64,000 nt of DNA from Euborellia annulipes. Lineage: Eukaryota; Arthropoda; Insecta; Dermaptera; Anisolabididae. A program made the position numbers and the translations under genes. This document shows, in pieces, positions 32,445-43,600 of this stretch. Every line of letters begins with the position of its first letter. The stretch's first letter is position 1. Under the pieces are notes generated by a model. The model saw nothing but the letters and a program-made list of their open reading frames with translations. It was not told where the DNA came from and ran no database searches. The stretch covers positions 31,779 through 95,778 of the forward strand of contig JAKCPI010021959.1 in assembly GCA_023213315.1 (NCBI GenBank), read 5' to 3'.

Positions 32445-33889
32445 GTTGATGATAATAGAGATCGAGAGTAAAATTATTTTATACTTACAATTTGTTAGCC
32501 TATTTTTTTGCTCCCTTACATTATCTAAAAGCCAATGATTCATTTGACTTTTTTTGATCTTCATTTTAATTAAATTTTAAGCGAAAGAAAGGATTTTATT
32601 TTATGTAATATTTTTTTTTCTTTATAAAGAAAGAAAGCATTAAAACTAGAGTACACCACCTTTCAAAATATTAAAGACTTAAGGATGTAAAAGCATTTCA
32701 TTTGCTTTTTTAGATACAGGCTTTTTCAAAACTAATCTTTTCTTCTTTTTTGCTTTGCTTTTAATCTCTTTGTTTTATTAATTAATAAAAATTTTGATTG
32801 TTTCAAATTTTTTTTTTTTAAGATTAATATAGCAATAATTTTTTGGACCATATTCTGTTAGCTTTGATAATTCCAAAAATCTAAAAACTACAAAGGCTCT
32901 CTCTCTCAAAATCAATCAAACCCCAAACAACCATGCTTATCCAGCCATTGCCCCGTAAATGTCTATAAGATAACTAGGCATATAATTTTCTCCTCTAAAA
33001 AATAAAGGAAGAATTTAACTCTATTACCATCTTTGAATATTTTGATTAATTAATACCTCATTTCAAATCCATTTTTAATTTTCAAATTAAGACAAATAAA
33101 ATTTTTTTAAAAATATACAGTATATCCAAGTCTAAAGATTGCATCTATCTTCTCTTAAAATTCAAAGATGAAAAACGAAGCTCGAATAATTTACCTCCCT
33201 CAATTACATTATATTTTTCCAAATGGAAAAAATTCTATTTAATTAAATGACATAAGAATAGAGTATTTAAAAACTCTTTGAGAACAGAGAGAATAAATTT
33301 TCTTTATACAAAGGGGTGTTTTTGTGGATGACCTCAAAGAAAATAATAGGGCCACCACCCGCTGAGTTAAAGAGAGGAAATATAAAAAAAAAAAGGTGAA
33401 AGACCACCCTGGTATAAAAGAAAATTATATGGACCGAAATGGAATTAATTTAACACCGAGTAATCTGATGTGACATGATAATGTAAAAATATCAAATGGA
33501 TTAAGAAGTCAAAATTATTTTCCCATGTTATTTATCTGTCTATCGCACCCTTTGAGTTGAGATCAAACTCTAATGGTCAGTCGCTTCTTTTTCGGAGCGA
33601 TAAAATTTATTCAATTACGTATTATTATACTAGTTTTTTCTGCTTGAGTTCAACATTTTTTTATTTATTACTTCCTCTCAAAATCTTCATCCTGTACTTT
33701 TATTTCAAAAGTTAATTTCATAATTTTTAATCAGTACTATTGAGTAAGTTCAAAGTAGGCATAATAAAAAATATATTTTAAATATATTGCATTTATGTAC
33801 CCGGTCGTCTCATACTGTGTATATATTTATTATATAAGAATTTTTCAACAATTTATAAAATCCATTATGACACTTTCATAATGACTTTT
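32445..33889. other. No gene or recognised repeat seen
   Basis: AT-rich, with short A and T runs only. Confidence 0.5.
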
Positions 33890-33990
33890 CGCCAGCTCTG
33901 AGGATGGTTCAAACACGGGATCGAAACGTCAGCTGTGCGAATTAACCAAATAAAGAAATACCCGTAGCTGCATTTCCCATTTTTACCCTC
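33890..33990 (+). repeat. Single arm of hammerhead-like repeat
   Basis: CTGAGGATGGTTC...GGGATCGAAACGTC at 33898-33930, followed by AATAAAGAAATACCCGTAGC and TGCATTTCCCATTTTT. That outer part matches the palindrome arm at 19810-19855. No inverted partner is visible. Confidence 0.55.
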
Positions 33991-34049
33991 TTATTAATTT
34001 AAATATATTGATTATTTTATGTGTTTAAATCCCCCCCCCCCCCCCCTTC

Positions 34050-34260
34050 TGACCGAGAGGATAGAGGTATTGGCCAATGTCAATATTGAGTCTTAAAGCC
34101 ACAGGTCACGGGTTCGGATCCCAGGCAGTCCAATGAATATTTATTTAAATTATTTGAATACCAAATGGTTTTAGACCCCCTAATATACCTTAATAAAATT
34201 AAGTGTATCGTTAAAATTTATATACCGCCGAAAAGACTTAAAAAAAAGGTCTGAATAATT
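34050..34260 (+). mobile_element. SINE B2
   Basis: Head CTGACCGAGAGGATAGAGGT with GGCCAATGTCAATATTGAGT and B box CACGGGTTCGGATCCC. This is the long-variable-arm (Leu/Ser-like) head. The SINE B body follows (CAGGCAGTCCAATGAATA, ACCAAATGGTTTTAGACCC) and a tail with CCGCCGAAAAGACTT. The 5' side is a 17-nt C run at 34030-34046. Confidence 0.75.
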
Positions 34261-34537
34261 TCTGAATGGAACATTCATTTATAAATCTTGTTAAAAGAGA
34301 TTAATTAATTTGAGGAAAAAGTTTGAAATAAATTTTAATTAAATTGAGAATATTGGATGCACTGTTTACTAAAAAGGATAAACGAGCAAAAAAAAAAGAT
34401 TTAGCTGATAATTAAATTTCAATTAATTACGAGTAGATAGACATTTACTTAAATATATACATAATCATCTATGTTATGTTTTTTCCCACCTTTCTCTAGA
34501 AGAATTTCATATATAATGAAATAAATCTATAAAAATT

Positions 34538-34698
34538 AAGCCATTTGGATACCAAATGGCTTAAATTAAATGCCTGGACCCCCAATAGATATATTTAAAC
34601 ATACAAGTATCGTTTAAAGTCTTATATCGCCTAACTTGCCAAAAAGACTGTGTGAATGTGTGTGAGTGTGAATGGGAAAAAGTGGGTGTTAAAAAAAA
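34538..34698 (+). mobile_element. SINE B, 5'-truncated insertion with TSD
   Basis: Begins inside the body at the AAGCCATTTGG hairpin and runs to the tail GTGTGAATGTGTGTGAGTGT and an A run. It is flanked by the exact 11-bp repeat CTATAAAAATT (34527-34537, 34699-34709). The TSD shows it inserted already truncated, as expected from LINE-driven target-primed reverse transcription. Confidence 0.85.
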
Positions 34699-34709
34699 CT
34701 ATAAAAATT

Positions 34710-35420
34710 TAAAAACACTACGTTATAAGTTTCAAAGATTTATTAAAAATTAACATTTAATGTGCAATTCGATACCCAAGTGTCATCATTATAAGTAATT
34801 TTTGTAATTGGTTAAATGAGATTAACACAATACAAGGCTTTCATCTTTATATAAGGCATATAAATCATTATAATACTTTGCCTATATTATCTAGACAACT
34901 AACGGATCAAATTTTATGATATATACTAGATTAAAAATAATAAATTAATCTTTTTTTTTTTAATAAACGAATGTGAAATGTTTGTTTTGACTGATTTGTA
35001 GGCTATATTTGAACCTGGGATCATTCATTTTCACGGCGAACCGCTACATTTTTCGAAATAAACCCAAAAGCTAATCTTTTTTGACGTGACAACGTCTTAC
35101 AAATCATGTGTCTATAGTGGCAGCTAAGGGGGGCATGCACGAAAAAGTTTATCGGCTTGAATAACTCCTCTGTCTTAAGAGGTATAATTATGGGGAAAAT
35201 ACGGTTAGAAAGAATGAGCTTTCAGCTAAAGATTTCACCATTTATTTTTTTCCTATCATTTTATTTTACCGCGCTGCGGTAAATTCTAATTTGAAAGTTT
35301 AAATCTTTTTTTTATATTATTAGGTGTTGTCAATAATTGTTTTCAATTTGTTTCACGTGGCCTTTGTTTTTTATGCAGAATATTTTTAGCACTCGTTTGT
35401 CTTTAGTTCTTTCATTTTGG
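34710..35420. other. No gene or recognised repeat seen
   Basis: AT-rich; 35020-35290 has mixed composition without a readable frame. Confidence 0.45.
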
Positions 35421-35424
35421 TCTA

Positions 35425-36260
35425 GCCCGGAGGTACCATATTGAGCTATGAGGTTGAAATTTTATATTTAAGTTAGACAACGCCCCCCCCCCTCCTCTTC
35501 TGGAGCGTGAAAATAAGCTTTTAAACAAAATCGGACAAACAGTACTAGTACTTTACTGATGTACTTTTTAAGTTTTTTAAAGTGAAACTTTTATTTTATC
35601 CTCTCAAATTTTTTCGGTCTTCTATCAGCATGTCGCGTTACAAGCCGACCTCAAAGGTTGTGACGCTATTTTTTTCAATTTTCTCAAAATTCGCTCCAAA
35701 GATTTTGATAAATAAATCAATTATTTTTTAGAATCTGCCATTGAAATCTCTTGAAGCACACTTTAATCTTGTGCTTCATAGGAAAGATAGGAGAAATGAT
35801 TGCTATTGTAACAAAAAATAAATATTTTACCATGTTTATAAATTTTATATCTTTTTTTTTTTTTTTTAAACACTCACACTTTTTTCTCATTCACTCTCAA
35901 CATTCACACACACATTCACACAGTCTTTTCGGCAACTTAGGCCATTTAAGACTTTGACGATAACCGTTATTTAATAATATATATTTATTTGGGATCCAGG
36001 CATTCTTATTTAAGCCATTTGGTATCCAAATGGCTTAAATAAAATCATCGGACTGCCTGGGGTCCGAACCCGCGACGTTTGGTATACGAGGTTAGCACGC
36101 TAACTTCTACACCAAGCCCCGTGGGCAATTTTATATCTTGAATTATAATATATCAGCCAAAACTTAATATATCTCGACCCAGCAAATCTAGTGTGACAAG
36201 CACAGAACACAACTTTCTCTTACTGAAGGTTAGTGCGGCCAGCCACACCAGATTTTTATT
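35425..36260 (+). repeat. Family A element, 5'-truncated and interrupted
   Basis: Starts at the TTGAGCTATGAGGTTGAAAT block. It contains AGTACTAGTACTTTACTGAT and TTGAAGCACACTTTAATC, and ends in the terminal palindrome (36187-36254). A SINE B1 is inserted at 35854-36126. About 105 bp of unique sequence (35575-35670, with GCATGTCGCGTTACAAGCCG) also interrupts it compared with other copies. Confidence 0.85.
35854..36126 (-). mobile_element. SINE B1 nested in a family A copy
   Basis: A full copy of 273 bp. Minus-strand head GGGGCTTGGTGTAGAAGTTA (A box) and GTCGCGGGTTCGGACCCC (B box), body hairpin AAGCCATTTGG-TAT-CCAAATGGCTT, GT-rich tail, poly(A). The TSD AATTTTATATCTT is exact over 13 bp (35841-35853, 36127-36139). 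It is the clearest intact member in the window. Confidence 0.93.
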
Positions 36261-37985
36261 TATTTTATTTATGTATTTGGAAGTTTGCTGTCAATCTTTT
36301 ATTTTTATTTCTTATTAATAAAACAAATTTACGCCATCTATCTCTTAAAGAAGCAAATTTATCTCGTCATTGTTACTTTTAGAAGAAGAATCAATCACGG
36401 AAAATATTTTTCAAAAGATAATTTTTTTTATCATGCCATACTACGTGACATATAATAATTCACTTTGTTTTGAAACATCTTATCAATAGATTCTAAAAAG
36501 AAAACTAAAATAAATATCTACTCATCATTACCAGGATATAGTAAGTCTTGCAATATCCGCACTTAACGATTTTCCCCTCTTTTGTTGATACGCAACTTTG
36601 CTGCATATACTTTTTATTGATCCTTAAGATTTCCCCGCTTCTCTTTCTTATATCGTCCTGCATTCTTCTTCCTTATTCTAATCCCTCACATAAATGCATA
36701 CAATATTTCAAACAATTTATGTAAATAAAACAGAATTGATCATAAAATATAACATCCCATAAGTCAAATAATATTTCTAATAATTCATCTGTCAAGTGGG
36801 ATCAAATCATTTTGCAAAAGATTTCCTTTTTTTTTTATTCCATTATTCTCTGAAGAAAAATGATCTGTTTTTATGAGATTTAATTGAATTGTACCACCTG
36901 TTGTTTGAGAGGCTTGCGTTTCAACTTCGTGAGTTATTTATAGTTTTTATTTATTTGGGTTAAAGCTCGTTCATTGCTTACGTTTAACTAGTTAAGATCA
37001 ATTCTTATCCCCTTAAAAGGAAATAAATAATGTTAAAATAATTAATGGATATATAAAGAATTATATATATCATGTGCTGGTCCAGGAAGCAATTATGAAA
37101 AACATGGAACCGAATATTTATTAATTCATATATATGGCGAACAAGGTAGGCTCTATAGGGGATAGTAGGCCTACATATTGGAAGATCTGTGATGCTACTT
37201 CCGGTGGTACCTACCTTTTTCGTCTAGTTCAATTAATAAATATTCGGTTATATGTTAAGAGATTAGCTCATTTTTCCTGATCCCAAATTGCAAGCAGCTT
37301 CTAACTAGCTAGCAAGAAAATGTTTACAAGAGGCGAGATCTCTACCTGTAAACTAAGGCCTCTTGGGTGATATCATACCAGCTAATATGAAATCGATGTG
37401 CTTTCTTATCAAAATGAAATTACTTCTTATAGTATTTTAATACTAATACTAAAAGCCATCTTAAAATTTTGAAAATTCATCAATTTTACGAAATCCCTTT
37501 TTCCCTCATCTCCTTAAAAGGGGAAGGGGTTGAAAAACAAACGTCTTAATTTGCTCTAACTTTCAAAAAATTTGGCCCAGGAAAGATAGATAATTGGAAG
37601 ATACTACGCATAAAGAAACTAAAGAAGCCATTATGATCAACATTGAGATAAGACCACCATCTTGTAGGGAAAAGGAAGAGCTACCTCCTTAATTAAATCA
37701 CAATATTATTACTCTGTGCACTTTTTTTTGTATAAAACAAGAAAAAAAGTCATTACCATTGGAATAATAGGGTTGGAGAATAATAAATAATAATAATCAT
37801 TACCATTGGTTTTGTTTACAAGTGTGCAAATGAAATGCTCCTTATCTTAGATGTAGGTTAATGGCGCTTGGTTCCTTCGTCCATTTGGGGTTTGACCTTT
37901 TTTCCGACCCATGCGAAATTATAAGGTATTTTAATATCTTCTAATGTTATTTTAACTTTCAACAAGCAACTGCTTAAATCTCCTC
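36261..37985. other. No gene or recognised repeat seen
   Basis: AT-rich throughout, with no convincing frame. Confidence 0.5.
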
Positions 37986-38009
37986 TGAGTTTTTCATTCT
38001 CTAAGCAAG

Positions 38010-38930
38010 GAGGAGTAAAGGGGTATAAATCACCCCCTCCCCGAGATTAGAGAAAAATATTTTTCTTGGAAATTAATCCAGGTCAAGACCGCACTAATTC
38101 AAAATTTTGAGGATTTCTTTAAAGAGAGCCGATTTTTTTTTTTTTTTTTTTTTTCACTGGAGAGCCGATTAAAGTTACTGCTTTTCTTTTCCGTTCATAA
38201 CCGTTGCTTGCTGAAATTTTGCACGAATCATCACAATCATAGAACTCTTCTATAAATTTAACTCTCAATACCATTATTATTCTTTTTTATCAATAATTTA
38301 TGGAAAAAAACTTCAAGATGATCCTTTCTTGCGCCGAAATATTTCAGGTTTTTTAACGAGATGATTCACTCTTGCACGGGAACCCGCTCCAGAAATCCAT
38401 GATAGCTCACTTTTCCGCGTTCATTCTAGAGGTGATCCACTAAGCTGTTTAAGAAACGGACATGCACAAAGATAGTAGCCTCAATTTGGATATTTATAAT
38501 ATTGCGATCGTGTCAAAAATTCGATGTCGAGGATGTTGATGGTAATACTCGTTTTAAGGGTCCCTGCTTCCAAAAAAGGGGGCCTCTCAAAATGATCTGT
38601 CGGGGTGTGTGTTCAATATTTCGTTTCCAATCTGGTAAACAAGTACAGTGAGGGATAATATTAAGTCCCATCTATGCGTTTTCTACTTGTAATTATTTCA
38701 TTGTTTTTAAAAAAATATAATATTTTTTAATGGAAACTTTCATGGATCAAACCTAGAAAATTTCCAATAAAGATTTTCATTTTCTTTTAAGAAAAAACAA
38801 TGAAATAATCACAAATAGAAACCGCATGGCTGGGAATTAATATTGACCTGTACATAATGCAATTTTAAATTATCGAAAGTAGGATTACCCCCCTCCCCCG
38901 AAAAACTTATCTGGATCTGCATTTGTCTGG
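38010..38930 (+). repeat. Mosaic of broken family D and family A pieces
   Basis: 38013-38070 resembles the left part of MITE D (GGGGTATAAATCACCCCCTC). 38505-38632 is an A fragment (GTCAAAAATTCGATGTCGAG, CCAAAAAAGGGG). 38630-38655 and 38876-38925 resemble the middle and right end of D (AAACAAGTACAG, GGATTACCCCCCTCCCCC, CTGGATCTGCATTTG). D therefore seems to have been split by later insertions. Poly(T) lies at 38133-38154 and poly(A) at 38948-38973. Confidence 0.5.
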
Positions 38931-38974
38931 TGCATGCGTCCAGTTATAAAAAAAAAAAAAAAAAAAAAAAAAAC

Positions 38975-39779
38975 TAAAAGTTTCATCCTTTTTCGATGAG
39001 GGGTTGCCGCCGTGATATTGATATTAACTTAATAGATCAAAAGCTAGGAGCAATAAACAAAATTTATCTGAAAATTCTTTAAATATATTTTGCACAAACT
39101 TGTAAACTATTTATTTGCTTGTATTAATATTTATTTCTAGGACAAATTTTCCCTCTCTGGTTGAACCCATCTAGTTAACTAAGAGAGAGAGGTGATTAAT
39201 TCAAACTCCTCTACAAGTATGTATAAATAATTAATATAATTATGAAATCAGAAGGCGACGCCCTCGCTCGCTCCTTGTTTCTCTTTGAGAGGAACATTTC
39301 TGTCTACTTTGAAATATCTATTATTATTATACGGTATATCCCGAATCCCGAGAGGAATGCTATTGGGGTTCTCTCTTTAATTTATAGCACAAGATTCAAT
39401 TGTCCCGTTTTATGCCCTTCTCTTTCTTTTATCTTAACGAGAGCTTTAAACACACAAATAAACTACCAATGTCTTTTAAATCGCAATGATAAATCCTCTT
39501 TTTATTTTTATCTCTTTCTTTTTTCTCTTTACTCTTTACATTGATTGACAAATATTCACTCTTTAATATTTTTTTATTATCCCTATCAATAACAAAAAAA
39601 AAAAAAAAACCTTTAGGTAGATTAAAAAAAAAGTTTATTATTGATTTTTGTTTTATTTGAATACAATACATTCGCATTTCTCCCTCAAACTTTTTTGGTT
39701 TGACTTAGACTATATAAAAAAATCAGGAAAGAAATTTTTATTTTTTTTTTACCATCAATATTTTTCTTCTTTAATAGTA
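38975..39779. other. No gene or recognised repeat seen
   Basis: AT-rich. The 100-codon frame at 39242-39544 is the longest here but has no family signature and a biased composition. Confidence 0.4.
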
Positions 39780-39792
39780 AATAATGCTAGAT

Positions 39793-40065
39793 TTGTTTAT
39801 TTTATTCGAAGAATGCATCACTGAGAGGGAACCTTCTTTACGTCCCTTCCATGGGTCGGGATGTCACATCAACTCCCTCTCCTCGTAGAGTTGCTTGGGG
39901 GCTATTGTGATGAGATCCTATATTCCAATCCAGTGTCGGCTGCTTGAGGATTTGTTTACATTAAAAAAATATTTTTATTTAATGAAAAATTCCCGCACAT
40001 CCAGGATTTGAAAGGTGTTATTCTTTGTAGAAAGCCGATATCCTAGCCCGCTACACCAGAGCCCC
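39793..40065 (-). mobile_element. tRNA-derived SINE, family H, with TSD
   Basis: Minus-strand start GGGGCTCTGGTGTAGCGGGC, an A box, then a B-box-like TTTCAAATCCTGG; the body matches 12662-12943. Flanks AATAATGCTAGAT (39780-39792) and AATAATGCTATAT (40066-40078) are a 13-bp TSD with one mismatch. Confidence 0.82.
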
Positions 40066-40078
40066 AATAATGCTATAT

Positions 40079-41630
40079 CTATAGACATAAAACAATTGGA
40101 TAGGCTTCTATCAATCACTTTGTAACAAATTGTTTATTCTTAAAAATATTTCGTCCATTCGTTAAGAAATTTATAACTCTGAAATAAATGATATAATCTA
40201 ATGTTAAAATTTATTTATAATAAAATAAATCAATACCTCAATTTCAATTAGAAATATTAAATTAATAATTTATGTCATGTTTTTTAGAGTAATTTTGTAT
40301 TGTCTAAAACTAAAGTTGCCGTAGCAATCGCTCAGTCATAGTGTAACAATACCTTCATTTGGTGATGGTGTATAAAAGAAATTTCTCGATTAATTATACT
40401 ATGCCTTAATAAAAGGGGCTTTTGTTGTAGAGATGGCAATGACACAATCAGTTCTAAAATCATTGATTTTCAAAATTTTATCATTTTCAAATCGTATTAA
40501 AAATTATCAAAATACTCCCTTGATTTAATTACAATAATTACTAACACTTCTTTCCGCAATGTTTAAACAATCAGTGTTTATATATTTATAACCCAAAATT
40601 CCACAAATTCAGAATCCATTCATCAAATATGTGTAGTAAAGTAAAGGCTACCGATTTCACTAAAATAACTTTATATATTGATTTTTAATTTTGCCCAGGG
40701 ATCCCGGGTTTATTATTCCATCATGCAATTTTAATCATGTAAATTTAACATTGATTGACTTTTTTAAATAGTCAGCTTTAAAATAATTAGATGTTAAATA
40801 TCTACACTGATGGGAATTAATGAAAATTCATCTCTATAGCTTAATTAAAGTTTGCCTTTGATGTTTTGACCTAAAGCGATGTTGATTGGAATTTTTTTTT
40901 ACTATTTATTACTTTTTAATATGCCTATCTTCAGTTACCTTTTGAACATTACCCTTTTTCAGAATCTGAGACAATTTATTCAAATTGAGAGGAGCTAAGG
41001 GCTAAGACAACTTTATAAAACGTTAATACAAAATTTAATTAAGTAATTAATTTTTTAAGTGTATGTAAGCGTTCTGATATTCTTGAACGTTCAATCATTT
41101 ATTGAATTTTTCTTTATAGATAAAATTTGGATTAGAATATCTACAAAATAATAAACTTATCTGCGGTGCGCGGTTTTCTGGAAATAATTTTAAGAGACAA
41201 GGAAGGTAATTCCTTCCGAAAGGAATATGTGATAAAGCGTTTATGAAATAAAAGATAGTGGAAGATAATCCTTGCACAGCCTACACATATTTATAGCTAG
41301 AAGTGCAATAGGAGATTTGATTTGAGAGTATTCGGATTCAGAACAGACTTTTAGAAAAAATTCTCTTTACCGGATCGTTACCTTTTACAATCGTCTCTCA
41401 ATAGAAATCAAGAGAATCAGCAATTTTTAAAATTTTAAAACCGCATTAAAAAATTATTTAAATAAAAAATGCTATTTTAGTGTGTATAAATTTGTAGATT
41501 GTTAATTTAATTAATTGTATTATTATGTTAACTGTTTTAATTTCGTAAATTTGATTGCATACGGCAATTCCAACATTCTCCGGAATCTTATGGAAAATAA
41601 TGAAATAAAATGAAAATGCAGAAGTCAAAA
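40079..41630. other. No gene or recognised repeat seen
   Basis: AT-rich; the frames at 41095-41277 and 41458-41667 have no family signature. Confidence 0.5.
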
Positions 41631-41639
41631 AATTTTGGG

Positions 41640-41930
41640 AACCGATGGGCTTTCGCACTAGTTCCAAACGTGGGGGCTACCTCCCCGTGGTGGGAGCTAC
41701 AGCTATCCAGCGGGGCGGTGGTATTAATTTCCAGGGGGTGCTGAGTAATACTTTTTCTAGAAAGGAGACGGTAGGCTTAATAAGTTTGGATGGACTCTCG
41801 GATCGATTGATATTTTCAAATAAATGAAAGAACTTGGTGTAAATAAATATACTAGATAGCAGAAATGGCGAACCAATGGCACGCGGCACAATATTTTGGG
41901 CACGCCACCTATCAAAACTGTTTCTATTTT
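41640..41930. repeat. Unassigned GC-richer block with hAT-like end sequence
   Basis: 41660-41770 is GC-rich (GTGGGGGCTACCTCCCCGTG), with overlapping short frames on both strands that look fortuitous. 41862-41915 (AAATGGCGAACCAATGGCAC, GCGGCACAATATTTTGGGC) resembles the end of hAT-type repeats that carry GGCGAACC-ATGGCACG. No matching other end was found. Confidence 0.3.
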
Positions 41931-41936
41931 AGTTCA

Positions 41937-42645
41937 AAAAAATCTGGTGTGACTGTCGCACAGCACACAACTTTCTCTTACCTTCGGTAATCGAAAGTTG
42001 TGTACTGTGCTTGTCACACCAGATTTTTTGTGTCGACATGTATTTAGTTCCCGGCAGTAGGGAATATTTGAATTCAGATGTAAAATTTATAAGTATGGGA
42101 AAATATTTATATTTTGTTACCATGGCAACCATTTCTCCTATCTTTTCTATGGAGTGCAAGAGTAAAGTGGTCTTCAAACAATTTTGAGGGCAAAACGAGA
42201 ATATACATTTGAAAGAGCATCTAAAAAATAATTGATTTTTGAATTTTAATCAAAATCGTTAGAGCGAATTTTGAGAAAATCGAAAAAAACTGAAAAAGTA
42301 CATCAGTAAAGTACTAGTACTCTTTGGCCGATTTTGATTAAAAGCTTATTTTTCCGGTCCCGGGGGGTGTTTAACTTATATATAAAATTTCAGCCTCATA
42401 GCTCAATTCCTTCATGCTTAAAAGTGAACACAGACACACACACACACCCACCCACCCACCCACCCACCCACCCCACCCACACACCCACCCACAGACAGAC
42501 CATGTCGCGAAAACCACTTTTTTGGATTCAGGAGACCTCAAAACGTGAAGATCCATCAAAATCTCGACATCGAATTTTTGACATGAAACCAATACTTTCT
42601 CTCTATATATATATTACATATATACATAGGTAAGAGAAAGTAATA
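41937..42645 (-). repeat. Family A element, left arm of inverted pair
   Basis: A full minus-strand copy with the terminal palindrome at 41937-42027, an expanded CCCA/CA microsatellite at 42429-42493, and the TA hairpin ending GGTAAGAGAAAGTAAT. It shares private variants with the next copy, such as a C/G-rich CCGGTCCCGGGG junction near 42355. The short frame on its plus strand reads (TH/PP)n and is microsatellite only. Confidence 0.92.
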
Positions 42646-42926
42646 ACAAAGTTTAGAATTGTTAGTACCTATTTAGTTTTAATATTTCCCAATAATCACC
42701 AAGTCAAAATTATTTGATTGCACATCTATGGCCTCATTAAACATTTCTTTAGAAAAATGGCACGTGGATCAATAAAGAATCGCCACCCCTACTGTATTGA
42801 TAATCACTTTGAGATGTCGACTGAGACCGAGTATGTCTACTCTATTGATCTCCGTGATCGATAAATCAACGGATGTTTAGATCTCAGTTTCAATGAATTG
42901 AAAATCATTAGATATAGAAATTTTTA

Positions 42927-43600
42927 CTTTCTCTTACCTATGTATATATGTAATATATATATAGAGAGAAAGTATTGGATTCATGTCAAAAATTCGATGT
43001 CGAGATTTTGATGGATCTTCACGTTTTGAGGTCCCCTGAATCCAAAAAAGTGGTTTTCGCGACATGGTCTGTCTGTGTGTGTGTGGGTGTGTGTGTGTGT
43101 GTGTCTGTGTTCAATTTTAAGCATGAAGGAATTGAGCTACGAGGTTAAAATTTTATATTTAAGTTAAACACCCCCCGGGACCGGAAAAAATAAGCTTTTA
43201 ATCAAAATCGGCCAAAGAGTACTAGTACTTTACTGATGTACTTTTTCAGTTTTTTTTGATTTTCTCAAAATCGCTCTAACGATTTTGATTAAAATTCAAA
43301 AATCAATTATTTTTTAGATGCTCTTTCAAATGTATATTCTCGTTTTGCCCTCAAAATTGTTTGAAGCACACTTTACTCTTGTGCTTCATAGAAAAGATAG
43401 GAGAAATGGTTGCCATGGTAACAAAATATAAATATTTTCCCATACTTATAAATTTTACATCCGAATTCAAATATTCCCTACTGCCGGGGACTAAATACAT
43501 GTCGACACAAAAATCTGGTGTGACAAGCACAGTACACAACTTTCGATTACCGAAGGTAAGAGAAAGTTGTGTGCTGTGCGCCAGTCACACCAGATTTTTT
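42927..43600 (+). repeat. Family A element, right arm of inverted pair
   Basis: A full plus-strand copy starting TTACTTTCTCTTACC. It has a GTGT microsatellite (43070-43102), the same CCCCGGGACCGG junction as its partner, GGTTGCCATGGTAACAAAAT, and the terminal palindrome 43512-43597. With the left copy it forms a 1.66-kb palindrome with a spacer of about 280 bp. Confidence 0.92.

Noticed and set aside
39242..39544. 100-codon plus-strand frame as a gene
   Set aside because: It overlaps another frame on the opposite strand, has no recognisable domain, and its composition is that of random AT-rich sequence.
42334..42633. 99-codon frame with (His-Pro-Pro-Thr) repeats
   Set aside because: It is a translation of the CCCA/CACA microsatellite inside a family A copy.
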